From Cellulomonas telluris (lineage in GTDB: Bacteria > Actinomycetota > Actinomycetes > Actinomycetales > Cellulomonadaceae), in assembly GCF_004886325.1 (NCBI RefSeq), contig NZ_QXFN01000002.1, positions 496,001 through 560,000 on the forward strand: a DNA stretch of 64,000 nucleotides, in the 5' to 3' direction. Positions 19,533-28,231 of this stretch are shown here, piece after piece. A program made the position numbers and the translations under genes. The notes below the pieces were generated by a model that was not told the origin of the DNA, did no database searches, and saw nothing but the letters and a program-made list of their open reading frames with translations. The stretch's first letter is position 1. Each line of letters opens with the position of its first letter.

Positions 19533-22500
19533 ATGTCCCTGCGCCCCTTCCCCCGGCGGGTCGCCGCACTGCTCGCGACGGCGCTGGTCGGCTCGTCCCT
19601 CGCGGTCGCGGGCGCCGCCTCGCCCGCGTCCGCCGCGGACCCCTGCGGCACGGGCGGCAACCCGGTCGCGTGCGAGAACGCCAAGCCGGGCACCCCGCCG
19701 ACGGTGTGGGACATCCAGGGCGCGGGGTCGGACGCCATCCAGGGTTTCGCGACGGACATGTCCGTGAACGTCGGCGGTCGGATCGACTTCAAGATCGACA
19801 CCGAGGCGGCCGCGTACACCGTGGACGTCTACCGCACCGGCTGGTACGGCGGCCTCGGCGCCCGCAAGGTCGCGTCCGTCGAGCCCTCGGCGCCCCTGCC
19901 CCAGCACCAGCCCGAGTGCATGCCCGACGCGACGACGGGGCTCTACGACTGCGGCGCCTGGGCGGTCTCCGCGAGCTGGACGGTCCCCACGACCGCCGTC
20001 TCGGGGGTGTACGTCGCGCGGCTCACCATCCCCGCGACGGGGCAGGCGAGCCACATCACCTTCGTGGTGCGGGACGACGCGAGCCGCTCGGAGGTCCTGT
20101 TCCAGACCTCGGACACCACCTGGCAGGCGTACAACTCCTACGGGGGCTCGAGCTTCTACCGCGGCGTCCCCGCCGGGCGCGCGTACAAGCTCAGCTACAA
20201 CCGTCCGTTCGCCACCCGCGCCGGGATCACCGCGCGGGACTTCTACTTCGGCGCCGAGTACCCGATGGTGCGCTTCCTCGAGCGCAACGGGTACGACGTG
20301 TCCTACATCGCCGGCGTGGACGCCGACCGGCGGGGCGACCTCATCCGCAACCACGAGGTCTTCCTGTCGGTGGGGCACGACGAGTACTGGTCGGGGGCGC
20401 AGCGCGCGAACGTGCTCGCGGCCCGCGACGCCGGCGTCCACCTCGCGTTCTTCAGCGGCAACGAGATGTACTGGCGCACCCGCTGGGAGCCGAGCGCCGC
20501 CGGCCCGCCGACGGACCACCGGACGCTCGTCAGCTACAAGGAGACGTGGGCGAACGCCAAGATCGACCCGGCCGCGGAGTGGACGGGCACGTGGCGCGAC
20601 CCGCGCCTCGCGAGCACCGCCGCGGGAGCCGGGATCCCGGAGAACGCCCTGACCGGCACGATGTACATGTCCAACTTCTCGGACCTGCCCGTCACGGTCT
20701 CCGCCGCGGAGGGCCGCTACCGGCTCTGGCGTCACACCTCGCTCGCGTCCCTGGCGAGCGGCACGTCGGCGGAGCTGGCGCCGCACACCGTCGGCTACGA
20801 GTCCAACGAGGACGTCGACAACGGGTTCCGGCCGGCCGGGCTCGTGCGGCTCTCGACCACGACCGGGGCGGTGCCCGAGTACCTGCGGGACTTCGGCAAC
20901 GTCGTGAGCCCGGGCACGACCACGCACCACGTGACGCTGTACCGCGCGGCGAGCGGCGCACTCGTGTTCTCGGCGGGGTCGGTCCAGTGGTCGTGGGGCC
21001 TGGACCAGGAGCACGACGGCGACGGCGCCCCCGCCGACCCGCGCATGCAGCAGGCGACGGTGAACCTCCTCGCCGACATGGGCGTGCAGCCCGCGACGCT
21101 CATGCCGGGGCTCGTCGCCGCGACCGCCTCGACGGACCGGACGGCGCCGACCGTGAGCATCACGTCGCCGACCGCGGGCGCCGCCCTGGCGAACGGCACG
21201 ACCCTCGCGGTGTCCGGCACGGCGTCCGACGTGGGCGGCCGCGTCGCGGGCGTCGAGGTCTCGCTGGACGGCGGCGCGACGTGGCACCCGGCGACGGGCA
21301 CGACGTCCTGGTCGTACTCGGGCGTGCTGCCGGGCTCCGGGGCGAGCCGGGTCCTGGCCCGCGCGACCGACGACTCCGCGAACACCGGTGCGCCGGCGGC
21401 GCGCTCGGTGACGGTCTCCTGCCCCTGCACGGTCTTCGGGACGCGGGTGCCCGCGACGCCGGCGGCGACGGACGGGGGCGCGTACGAGCTCGGCCTGCGC
21501 TTCACGCCGACCGTCTCCGGGTACGTCACCGGTGTGCGGTTCTACAAGGGCGCGGGCAACACCGGCACCCACACGGGCACCCTGTGGTCCGCGACGGGCA
21601 CGCCGCTGGCCTCGGCCGTGTTCGGGTCGGAGACGGCGAGCGGCTGGCAGACCACGACGTTCACGTCCGCCGTGCCCGTCACGGCCGGGACGACGTACGT
21701 CGTGTCGTACACGGCGCCGAACGGCCACTACGCGACGGAGGCCGACGCGTTCTGGTACCGCGGCGTCACGGCACCGCCGCTGTCGGTGCCCGGCGGGTAC
21801 GGCACCCCTCCGCCGGGCGTGCACGGCGCCCCCGGACGCTTCCCCACGTCGTCGTGGAAGTCGTCGCACTACTTCGTGGACCCGGTGTTCTCCCTCACGG
21901 ACACCACGCCGCTCACCGCCGCGCCCGTCTCCCCGGTCGCGGGCGCGTCCAGCGTCCCGGTGGGGGCGACCGTGCGGGCGGTGCTGTCGAAGGCGGCGTC
22001 GAACGTGTCCCTGTCGCTCGCGACGGACACGGGTGCGGCGGTCGCCGGCACGTCCTCGTACGACGCCGCCACGCGGACCGTGACGTTCACCCCCGGCCAG
22101 CCCCTGGCGCCGTCCGCCACGTACCGCGCCCGCGTCACGGCCACCGCGCTGACCGGCACGACGTCCTGGACCTTCCGCACCGCCGCACCCGCCCAGGTGC
22201 CCGGCGCGCGGACGGTGTCGCTGTACGACGACGCGGACCAGCCGACGCTGCTGCAGGACGCCGACACGGTGCCCGTCACGCTCGGCGTCCGCTTCGCGAG
22301 CAGCGTCGCGGGCACGGTCACGGGCGTGCGGTTCTACAAGGGGCCGAACAACACCGGTCCGCACGTCGGGGCCCTGTGGGCGGTCGGCGGGACCAGCCCG
22401 CTCGCGCAGGGGACGTTCGTCGACGAGTCGGCCACCGGGTGGCAGACGCTGACGTTCGCGTCGCCGGTGCGCATCGCGAAGGACACCGAGTACGTCGCGT

Positions 22501-24206
22501 CGTACCGCACGACCGTCGGGCGCTACTCGGCCCGCGTGAACGAGTTCGCCGGCGCGGGCGTGCAGCGCACGCCGCTGCGGACGGCGGCGAACAGCGGCCA
22601 GTTCTCGTACGCGGACGGGTACCCGTCGTCGCGGAGCTCGACGAGCTACATGGTCGACGTCGTGCTCGTGCGGGACCCGATGCCGCTCACGGTCGTGTCC
22701 ACGACGCCCGCCGCGAACGACCCCGGCTCGTCGGCCGTCGCGCCGGTGACGCTCACCGCGAGCACCCCGCTCGCCGAGGGGTCCCTGGCGCTGGCCGCCG
22801 GCGCGACCGCCACGCCGGGGACGAGCGCCGTGTCGCCCGACGGGCGGACCCTCACCTTCACCCCGTCCGCACCCCTGGACCCGCAGACGGCGTACACGGC
22901 GACCGCCTCGGGGCTGCGGTCCACCGAGGGGTCGACCCTCGCCACCACCACGTGGTCGTTCACGACGGCGGGCCCCAGCGGCTGCCCGTGCACCCTCTTC
23001 GGCGGCAGGACCCCCGCGACCGCGGCGTCGGCCGACGCCGACCCGGTGGAGGTCGGCGTGTCGTTCACGCCGACCGAGCCGGGGCTCGTCACGGGCGTGC
23101 GGTTCTACAAGGGGTCCGGGAACGGCGGCACGCACACCGGCACGCTCTGGAGCGCGACAGGTGCCGTGCTGCGCACGGTGACGTTCGACCAGGAGTCCGC
23201 GAGCGGCTGGCAGACGGCGCTGTTCGCGCGGCCCGTCGAGGTCGTGCCGGGCACGACGTACGTCGTCTCCTACCTCGCGCCGCAGGGGCACTACTCCGTG
23301 ACGACGGGCGACTTCACGGCCGACCGGACCGTCGGACCCCTCATGACGCCCGCCGCGGGCAACGGCCGCTTCCGCTACGGCGGCGGCTTCCCCACCAGCA
23401 CGTGGGGCCAGGCGAACTACTTCGTCGACGTCGTGTTCACCCCCGCCCCGCCGAGCCCGCCGGTCGTCACGGCGCAGACGCCGGACGGCAGCGTCCGGGA
23501 CGCGTCCCTGTCGTCCACGGTGCGCGCCACGCTGTCGAAGGCGCCCGCGGCGGGCACGCCGACGATCGCGGTGACGAGCCCGAACGGGCCCGTCGCCGGG
23601 ACGAGCACGTGGGACCCGGCCTCGCTGACCGTGACGTTCGCGCCGACCGGCCCGCTGCCGCCGGGGCTCGACCTCACCGCGACGACCACCGTGGACGGCA
23701 CGGCGGTCGAGTCCGGGACCTGGACGTTCCGCACGACGTCGGCCGCGCAGCTGTGGTCGGACCGCGAGACGCCGGCGCACCCGGCGTGGAACGACACGGC
23801 GGACGTGCAGGTGGGCGTGCGGTTCACCCCGGACCGGCCGGGGACCGTCACTGCGGTGCGGTTCTACAAGGGAGCTGCGAACACGGGCGCCCACACGGTC
23901 ATGCTGTGGGACCAGGACCGGGCGCTGCTCGCGCAGGCGCCGTCGACGGCGGAGACGGCGGGCGGCTGGCAGACGGTGCCGCTGCCGGCGCCCGTGCCGG
24001 TGGTCGCCGGACGCACCTACACGGCGTCGTACCGCTCGACGACGGGCCGGTACGCCATGACCTCGGGCGCGCTCGCGGGCGCCCGGTCGAACGGCCCGCT
24101 GACCACCGCGGTGCCCGGCGGGGCGTACGTGTACGGGACGGGGTTCCCGGCCGGGTCGTCGACGACGTCCTACGGCGTCGACCTGGTGTTCGAGCCGGCC
24201 GGGTAG
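19533..24206 (+). CDS. Secreted modular protein: dimethylformamidase-beta-like domain, Ig-like domain, four DUF4082 and three Big_5-like domains
   Basis: A 1557-residue secreted protein. A signal peptide ends near ASA-AD (residue ~34). Residues ~40-525 resemble the N,N-dimethylformamidase beta-subunit-like domain (SDTTWQAYNSYGGSS, GHDEYWSGAQR at ~281, FSGNEMYWRTRW at ~307). An Ig-like domain follows (~535-627). Then come four DUF4082 domains (~630, ~890, ~1150, ~1405), each with GVRFYKG and GWQT, separated by three Big_5-like Ig domains. No sorting signal is visible. A role in binding or remodelling the surface polysaccharide is an inference from its neighbours; the enzymatic activity is unknown. 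Confidence 0.85.
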   Translation: MSLRPFPRRVAALLATALVGSSLAVAGAASPASAADPCGTGGNPVACENAKPGTPPTVWDIQGAGSDAIQGFATDMSVNVGGRIDFKIDTEAAAYTVDVYRTGWYGGLGARKVASVEPSAPLPQHQPECMPDATTGLYDCGAWAVSASWTVPTTAVSGVYVARLTIPATGQASHITFVVRDDASRSEVLFQTSDTTWQAYNSYGGSSFYRGVPAGRAYKLSYNRPFATRAGITARDFYFGAEYPMVRFLERNGYDVSYIAGVDADRRGDLIRNHEVFLSVGHDEYWSGAQRANVLAARDAGVHLAFFSGNEMYWRTRWEPSAAGPPTDHRTLVSYKETWANAKIDPAAEWTGTWRDPRLASTAAGAGIPENALTGTMYMSNFSDLPVTVSAAEGRYRLWRHTSLASLASGTSAELAPHTVGYESNEDVDNGFRPAGLVRLSTTTGAVPEYLRDFGNVVSPGTTTHHVTLYRAASGALVFSAGSVQWSWGLDQEHDGDGAPADPRMQQATVNLLADMGVQPATLMPGLVAATASTDRTAPTVSITSPTAGAALANGTTLAVSGTASDVGGRVAGVEVSLDGGATWHPATGTTSWSYSGVLPGSGASRVLARATDDSANTGAPAARSVTVSCPCTVFGTRVPATPAATDGGAYELGLRFTPTVSGYVTGVRFYKGAGNTGTHTGTLWSATGTPLASAVFGSETASGWQTTTFTSAVPVTAGTTYVVSYTAPNGHYATEADAFWYRGVTAPPLSVPGGYGTPPPGVHGAPGRFPTSSWKSSHYFVDPVFSLTDTTPLTAAPVSPVAGASSVPVGATVRAVLSKAASNVSLSLATDTGAAVAGTSSYDAATRTVTFTPGQPLAPSATYRARVTATALTGTTSWTFRTAAPAQVPGARTVSLYDDADQPTLLQDADTVPVTLGVRFASSVAGTVTGVRFYKGPNNTGPHVGALWAVGGTSPLAQGTFVDESATGWQTLTFASPVRIAKDTEYVASYRTTVGRYSARVNEFAGAGVQRTPLRTAANSGQFSYADGYPSSRSSTSYMVDVVLVRDPMPLTVVSTTPAANDPGSSAVAPVTLTASTPLAEGSLALAAGATATPGTSAVSPDGRTLTFTPSAPLDPQTAYTATASGLRSTEGSTLATTTWSFTTAGPSGCPCTLFGGRTPATAASADADPVEVGVSFTPTEPGLVTGVRFYKGSGNGGTHTGTLWSATGAVLRTVTFDQESASGWQTALFARPVEVVPGTTYVVSYLAPQGHYSVTTGDFTADRTVGPLMTPAAGNGRFRYGGGFPTSTWGQANYFVDVVFTPAPPSPPVVTAQTPDGSVRDASLSSTVRATLSKAPAAGTPTIAVTSPNGPVAGTSTWDPASLTVTFAPTGPLPPGLDLTATTTVDGTAVESGTWTFRTTSAAQLWSDRETPAHPAWNDTADVQVGVRFTPDRPGTVTAVRFYKGAANTGAHTVMLWDQDRALLAQAPSTAETAGGWQTVPLPAPVPVVAGRTYTASYRSTTGRYAMTSGALAGARSNGPLTTAVPGGAYVYGTGFPAGSSTTSYGVDLVFEPAG
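21421..24203 (+). repeat. Four DUF4082 coding repeats, about 0.77-kb period
   Basis: Four units of DUF4082 plus Ig-like sequence recur within the gene at 19533. The strongest DNA conservation is around GTGCGGTTCTACAAGGG, seen near 21536, 22327, 23098 and 23859. The period is about 255-264 codons, and the last unit lacks the Ig-like half. Confidence 0.85.
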
Positions 24207-24252
24207 CGGCCGCGCCCCTTGCGCCCAGCACCCGCTGTTCACCCGGCCGCGG

Positions 24253-24281
24253 GGGTGAAAATGTCCGGAATCGGCGGACAT
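24253..24281 (+). promoter_or_regulatory. Shared motif GGGTGAAAATG plus an inverted repeat upstream of the Gfo/Idh operon
   Basis: GGGTGAAAAT (24253-24262) overlaps a perfect inverted repeat of ATGTCCG (24261-24267) and CGGACAT (24275-24281) with a 7-nt spacer. It lies 48 nt before the oxidoreductase start and is a candidate operator for the eight-gene operon. Confidence 0.5.
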
Positions 24282-24328
24282 GCACCGTCTGACCGGAAAC
24301 ACTGGCAGCCGACCGAGGAGGGCGGGGC

Positions 24329-25399
24329 ATGAGCGAACAGCTGCGGGCGGCCGTGATCGGGGCCGGGTACTGGGGGCCGAACCTGGCGCGGAACTTCCGC
24401 ACCAGCCCGGACTGGGACCTGGTGGCAGTGTGCGACCTGGACGAGGACCGGGCGCGGAAGGTGGTCGGTCCGCGCTCGACGGTGGACGTGACGACGGACG
24501 TGCACGCGCTGCTGGCGCGCGACGACGTCGACGCGGTCGCGATCGCGACGCCGGCCCGCACGCACGCGCCGCTCGTGCTCGCGGCGCTCGAGGCCGGCAA
24601 GCACGTGGTCGTCGAGAAGCCGATCGCCGACCGGGGCACCGCGGCCCGCGAGATGGTGCGCCGGGCGGCCGAGCTCGACCGCGTCCTCATGGTCGACCAC
24701 ACCTTCTGCTACACCGCGCCGGTGCTGAAGATGCGCGAGCTCGTCGCGGACGGCGCGCTGGGCGACGTGCACTTCGTCGACTCGGTGCGCATCAACCTGG
24801 GCCTCGTCCAGCCGGACGTCGACGTGTTCTGGGACCTCGCGCCGCACGACCTGTCGATCCTCGACTTCGTGCTCCCGGGCGGTCTGGTGCCCACCGCGGT
24901 CGCCGCGCAGGGGGCCGACCCGCTCGGGGCCGGGCAGGCCTGCGTCGGGTACCTCACGCTGCCGCTGCCGGACGGCGCGATCGCCCACGTGCACGTCAAC
25001 TGGCTCAGCCCGACGAAGATCCGCCGGATGGTCATCGGCGGCAGCAAGCGGACGCTCGTGTGGGACGACCTGTCCCCGCAGCAGCGGCTCACCGTGTACG
25101 ACCGGGGCGTCGACCTGGGCCAGTCGCTGTCCGACAAGACGCAGGCCAACGTCTCCTACCGGCTCGGCGACGCGTGGGCGCCCGCCCTGCCCGAGCGCGA
25201 GGCGCTCGGCGTCATGGTCGCCGAGCTCGCCGCCGCGATCCGCGAGGGCCGCGCCCCGCGCACCGACGGACACGCGGGGCTGCGCGTGCTCGACGTGCTG
25301 GAGTCCGCCTCGCTCAGCCTCGCCGACGGCGGCCGGCTGACGCCGGTGCGCACCGACGCCGCCACCCCCGCCGAGACCCCGCTGGAGACCGTCGCATGA
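24329..25399 (+). CDS. Gfo/Idh/MocA-family oxidoreductase, WlbA/WbpB-like
   Basis: A 356-residue NAD(P)-dependent oxidoreductase. The dinucleotide site is AVIGAGYWGPNLARNF, the conserved catalytic lysine is in E96-K97-P98, and the HTFCYTAPVLKMREL and DLAPHDLSILDF segments match sugar-nucleotide dehydrogenases of the WlbA/WbpB type, which oxidise C3 of UDP-N-acetylhexosaminuronate. It opens an eight-gene operon in which every junction is a 4-nt overlap. With the aminotransferase at 26400 and the acetyltransferase at 18694 it could make a 3-amino-3-deoxy sugar. Confidence 0.85.
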   Translation: MSEQLRAAVIGAGYWGPNLARNFRTSPDWDLVAVCDLDEDRARKVVGPRSTVDVTTDVHALLARDDVDAVAIATPARTHAPLVLAALEAGKHVVVEKPIADRGTAAREMVRRAAELDRVLMVDHTFCYTAPVLKMRELVADGALGDVHFVDSVRINLGLVQPDVDVFWDLAPHDLSILDFVLPGGLVPTAVAAQGADPLGAGQACVGYLTLPLPDGAIAHVHVNWLSPTKIRRMVIGGSKRTLVWDDLSPQQRLTVYDRGVDLGQSLSDKTQANVSYRLGDAWAPALPEREALGVMVAELAAAIREGRAPRTDGHAGLRVLDVLESASLSLADGGRLTPVRTDAATPAETPLETVA

Positions 25400-26403
25400 C
25401 CACGCTCACCGGAGCCCGCGCCCTCGTCACCGGCGGCGCCGGCACCATCGGCTCCACGATCGTCGACCAGCTCCTCGACGCGGGCGCGGCGCACGTGGTG
25501 GTCCTCGACAACCTCGTGCGGGGGCGGCGCGAGAACCTCGCCGGCGCGCTCGCCACCGGCCGGGTCGAGCTCGTCGAGGGCGACCTGCGCGACCGCGACC
25601 TCGTGCACGACGTGACCCGGGGGCAGGACCTGGTCTTCCACCAGGCCGCCATCCGCATCACGCAGTGCGCGGAGGAGCCGCGGCTCGCCCTCGAGGTGCT
25701 CGTCGACGGCACGTTCACGGTCCTCGAGGCCGCGGCCGAGCACAAGGTGGACAAGGTCGTCGCGGCGTCGAGCGCGTCCGTGTACGGCCTCGCGGAGCAG
25801 TTCCCGACGGGGGAGCGGCACCACCACCACAACAACGACACGTTCTACGGCGCGGCCAAGTCGTTCAACGAGGGCATGGCCCGCAGCTTCCGCGCCATGT
25901 ACGGCCTGGACTACGTGCTGCTGCGCTACTTCAACGTGTACGGGCCGCGGATGGACGTGCACGGGCTGTACACCGAGGTGCTCGTGCGCTGGATGGAGCG
26001 CATCGCGGACGGGCTGCCGCCGCTGATCTTCGGCGACGGCCGCCAGACCATGGACTTCGTCGTGACCCGTGACATCGCGCGCGCCAACCTGCTCGCCGCG
26101 AGCAGCGACGTCGTCGACGGGGTCTACAACATCGCCAGCGGCACCGAGACGAGCCTGCTGGAGCTCGCGCACGCGCTGCTGCGGGCCATGGACTCCGACC
26201 TCGAGGTCGAGCACGGCCCCGAGCGCGCGGTCAACGGCGTCTCCCGCCGGCTCGCCGACACCACGGCGGCGCGCGTCGACCTGGGATTCGAGGCCGAGGT
26301 GCCGCTCGAGGACGGGCTGCGCGAGCTGGTGGCCTGGTGGCGTCCGCTGCGCGAGGAGATCGCCGCCGGACGCGCCCTGAGCCGGGCGGGGGCCGCGTCG
26401 TGA
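25396..26403 (+). CDS. NAD-dependent sugar epimerase/dehydratase (extended SDR)
   Basis: A 335-residue extended short-chain dehydrogenase. The NAD site is TGGAGTIG (Thr in place of the common Phe), the catalytic pair is Y151-x3-K155 (YGAAK), and RYFNVYGPRMD and DFVVTRDIARANL are typical of UDP-sugar 4-epimerases. It overlaps both neighbours by 4 nt. It most likely epimerises or dehydrates a UDP- or dTDP-activated sugar for the polysaccharide; which sugar cannot be told. Confidence 0.88.
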   Translation: MTTLTGARALVTGGAGTIGSTIVDQLLDAGAAHVVVLDNLVRGRRENLAGALATGRVELVEGDLRDRDLVHDVTRGQDLVFHQAAIRITQCAEEPRLALEVLVDGTFTVLEAAAEHKVDKVVAASSASVYGLAEQFPTGERHHHHNNDTFYGAAKSFNEGMARSFRAMYGLDYVLLRYFNVYGPRMDVHGLYTEVLVRWMERIADGLPPLIFGDGRQTMDFVVTRDIARANLLAASSDVVDGVYNIASGTETSLLELAHALLRAMDSDLEVEHGPERAVNGVSRRLADTTAARVDLGFEAEVPLEDGLRELVAWWRPLREEIAAGRALSRAGAAS

Positions 26404-27530
26404 GCCGCATCAACGTCATGCAGCCCTGGTTCGGCCCGGAGGAGGTCGCGGCGGTCACGGCCGTGATCGAGTCGGGCTGGGTCGCGCAGGGTCCGCGGGT
26501 CGCCGAGTTCGAGGACGCGTTCGCCGCGGCGATGCAGGTCGACCACGCGGTCGCGACCTCGTCGTGCACCACGGCGCTGCACCTCGCGCTCGTCGTCGCG
26601 GGCGTGCAGGCCGGCGACGACGTCGTCGTCCCGTCGTTCTCGTTCGTCGCCACCGCCAACGCACCGACGTACGTCGGTGCCCGGCCGGTGTTCGCGGACG
26701 TCGACGCGGTCACCGGCAACCTCACGGCGGAGACCGTCGAGGCGGCGCTCACCGAGCGCACGCGGGCCGTCGTGCTCGTCGACCAGGGCGGGGTGCCGGC
26801 CGACCTCGACGCGATCCGGGCCGTCACCGACCCCCGCGGGGTCGTGGTGGTCGAGGACGCCGCGTGCGGCGCCGGCTCGACCTACCGCGGCCGGCCCGTC
26901 GGCGTGGGCGCGGACGTCGCCGCGTGGTCGTTCCACCCGCGCAAGGTCCTCACGACCGGCGAGGGCGGCATGCTCACCACGCCGCACGCGGCGTGGGCGG
27001 ACCGGGCCCGCCGGCTGCGCGAGCACGCCATGAGCGTGTCCGCAGCCGCACGGCACGCGAGCGTCCTGGCGCCCGCCGAGGAGTACCTCGAGGTCGGGTT
27101 CAACTACCGGATGACGGACCTGCAGGCCGCCGTCGGGCTCGTGCAGCTCGGGCGGCTGCCGGCGGTCGTCGCGCGCAGGCGGGAGATCGCCGCCGCCTAC
27201 TCCAAGCAGGTCGAGGAGATCCCCGGCCTGCGGGCGGTCGCCGACCCGGCGTGGGGGACGACGAACGTCCAGTCGTACTGGGTCGAGGTGGACGAGGAGT
27301 ACCCGCTCGACCGGGACGGGCTGCTCGCGCACCTCGCGGCCGCGGACGTCTCCGCGCGGCGGGGCATCATGGCGGCGCACCGCCAGCCCGCCCACCGCGC
27401 GGTGCCGCACGTCCCGCTGCCCGTGACCGAGAGGCTCACGGACCGCACGCTGATCCTGCCCGTGTTCCACGCGCTGTCCGACTCGGAGCAGGCGCGCGTG
27501 GTCGACGCGCTGAGGTCGGCCGGACGATGA
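26400..27530 (+). CDS. DegT/DnrJ/EryC1/StrS-family PLP aminotransferase
   Basis: A 376-residue sugar-nucleotide aminotransferase. The N-terminal PWFGPEEVAAVTAVIESGWVAQG-type opening, the EDAACGAGSTYRG segment and the PLP-binding lysine K182 in SFHPRKVLTTGEGGM are diagnostic. It should transfer an amino group, usually from glutamate, to a keto-sugar nucleotide. It lies two genes after the WlbA-like dehydrogenase, consistent with a WlbC/WbpE role. The GTG start overlaps the SDR stop by 4 nt. A second paralogue lies two genes downstream. Confidence 0.9.
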   Translation: MSRINVMQPWFGPEEVAAVTAVIESGWVAQGPRVAEFEDAFAAAMQVDHAVATSSCTTALHLALVVAGVQAGDDVVVPSFSFVATANAPTYVGARPVFADVDAVTGNLTAETVEAALTERTRAVVLVDQGGVPADLDAIRAVTDPRGVVVVEDAACGAGSTYRGRPVGVGADVAAWSFHPRKVLTTGEGGMLTTPHAAWADRARRLREHAMSVSAAARHASVLAPAEEYLEVGFNYRMTDLQAAVGLVQLGRLPAVVARRREIAAAYSKQVEEIPGLRAVADPAWGTTNVQSYWVEVDEEYPLDRDGLLAHLAAADVSARRGIMAAHRQPAHRAVPHVPLPVTERLTDRTLILPVFHALSDSEQARVVDALRSAGR

Positions 27531-28231
27531 GCGCGCCCGCCCCGCTGCTCCTCCTCGCCGCGAGCGGGCTCGCGCGCGAGGTCCTCGCGCTGCTGCGCAC
27601 GCACCCCACCCACGACGTCGTGGGCCTCCTCGACGACGACCCGGCGCTGCACGGCACCCGCATCGACGGCGTCCCCGTCCTCGGGCCGACCGACGCCGTC
27701 GTGGACCACCCGCGCCCCGACGTGCTCGTCTGCGCGGGTCGCGGCGCGGCGCGCGAGCGGATCGTCGAGAAGCTCGACGCGGCGGGCGTCTCCCCGCTGC
27801 GGCACGCGACCGTCGTGCACCCGTCCGTCGAGGTCCCGGAGCGGTGCGAGGTCGGCCAGGGGTCGGTCGTGCTCGCCGGCACCGTGCTGACCGCCGACGT
27901 GACGGTCGGCGCGCACGTCGTCGTCATGCCGCACGTCACGCTCACGCACGACTGCGTCGTGCAGGACTTCGCCACGCTCTGCGCCGGCGTCACGCTCGGC
28001 GGCTCCGTCGTCGTGGGACGCGGCGCGTACGTGGGCATGAGCGCGTCCGTGCGCGAGCACGTGCGCGTCGGCGCGGCCGCGACGCTCGGCATGGGCGCCG
28101 TGCTGCTGCGCGACCAGCCGGACGGCAGCACGTGGGCCGGCGTCCCGGCCCGGCCCCTCGACGTCCCGGCGTCCGCCGTACCGGCCGGGGAGCACCCGGT
28201 CACCACCGACCGAGGAGCAGCCGCACGATGA
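27527..28231 (+). CDS. NeuD-family sugar O-acyltransferase
   Basis: A 234-residue protein with the two-part layout of NeuD/PglD-like enzymes. An N-terminal Rossmann-like half reads AASGLAREVLALLR and VVGLLDDDPALHG. A C-terminal left-handed beta-helix contains repeats around VVLAGTVLTADVTVG, GAYVGMSASVREH and the closing WAGVPARPLDV. It probably acetylates an amino or hydroxyl group of a nucleotide sugar made by the flanking aminotransferases. It overlaps both neighbours by 4 nt. Confidence 0.88.
   Translation: MSAPAPLLLLAASGLAREVLALLRTHPTHDVVGLLDDDPALHGTRIDGVPVLGPTDAVVDHPRPDVLVCAGRGAARERIVEKLDAAGVSPLRHATVVHPSVEVPERCEVGQGSVVLAGTVLTADVTVGAHVVVMPHVTLTHDCVVQDFATLCAGVTLGGSVVVGRGAYVGMSASVREHVRVGAAATLGMGAVLLRDQPDGSTWAGVPARPLDVPASAVPAGEHPVTTDRGAAAR

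Noticed and set aside
19452-24302. A 1616-codon open frame on the reverse strand opposite the DUF4082 giant
   Set aside because: It is an antisense shadow created by the strong GC bias at third codon positions. Its translation is Arg/Gly-rich with no domain, while the forward frame has a signal peptide and clear domains.
25822-25845. Polyhistidine stretch in the SDR enzyme as a special metal site
   Set aside because: ERHHHHNND-like sequences before the catalytic YxxxK are common in this UDP-sugar epimerase subgroup, so it is not unusual.
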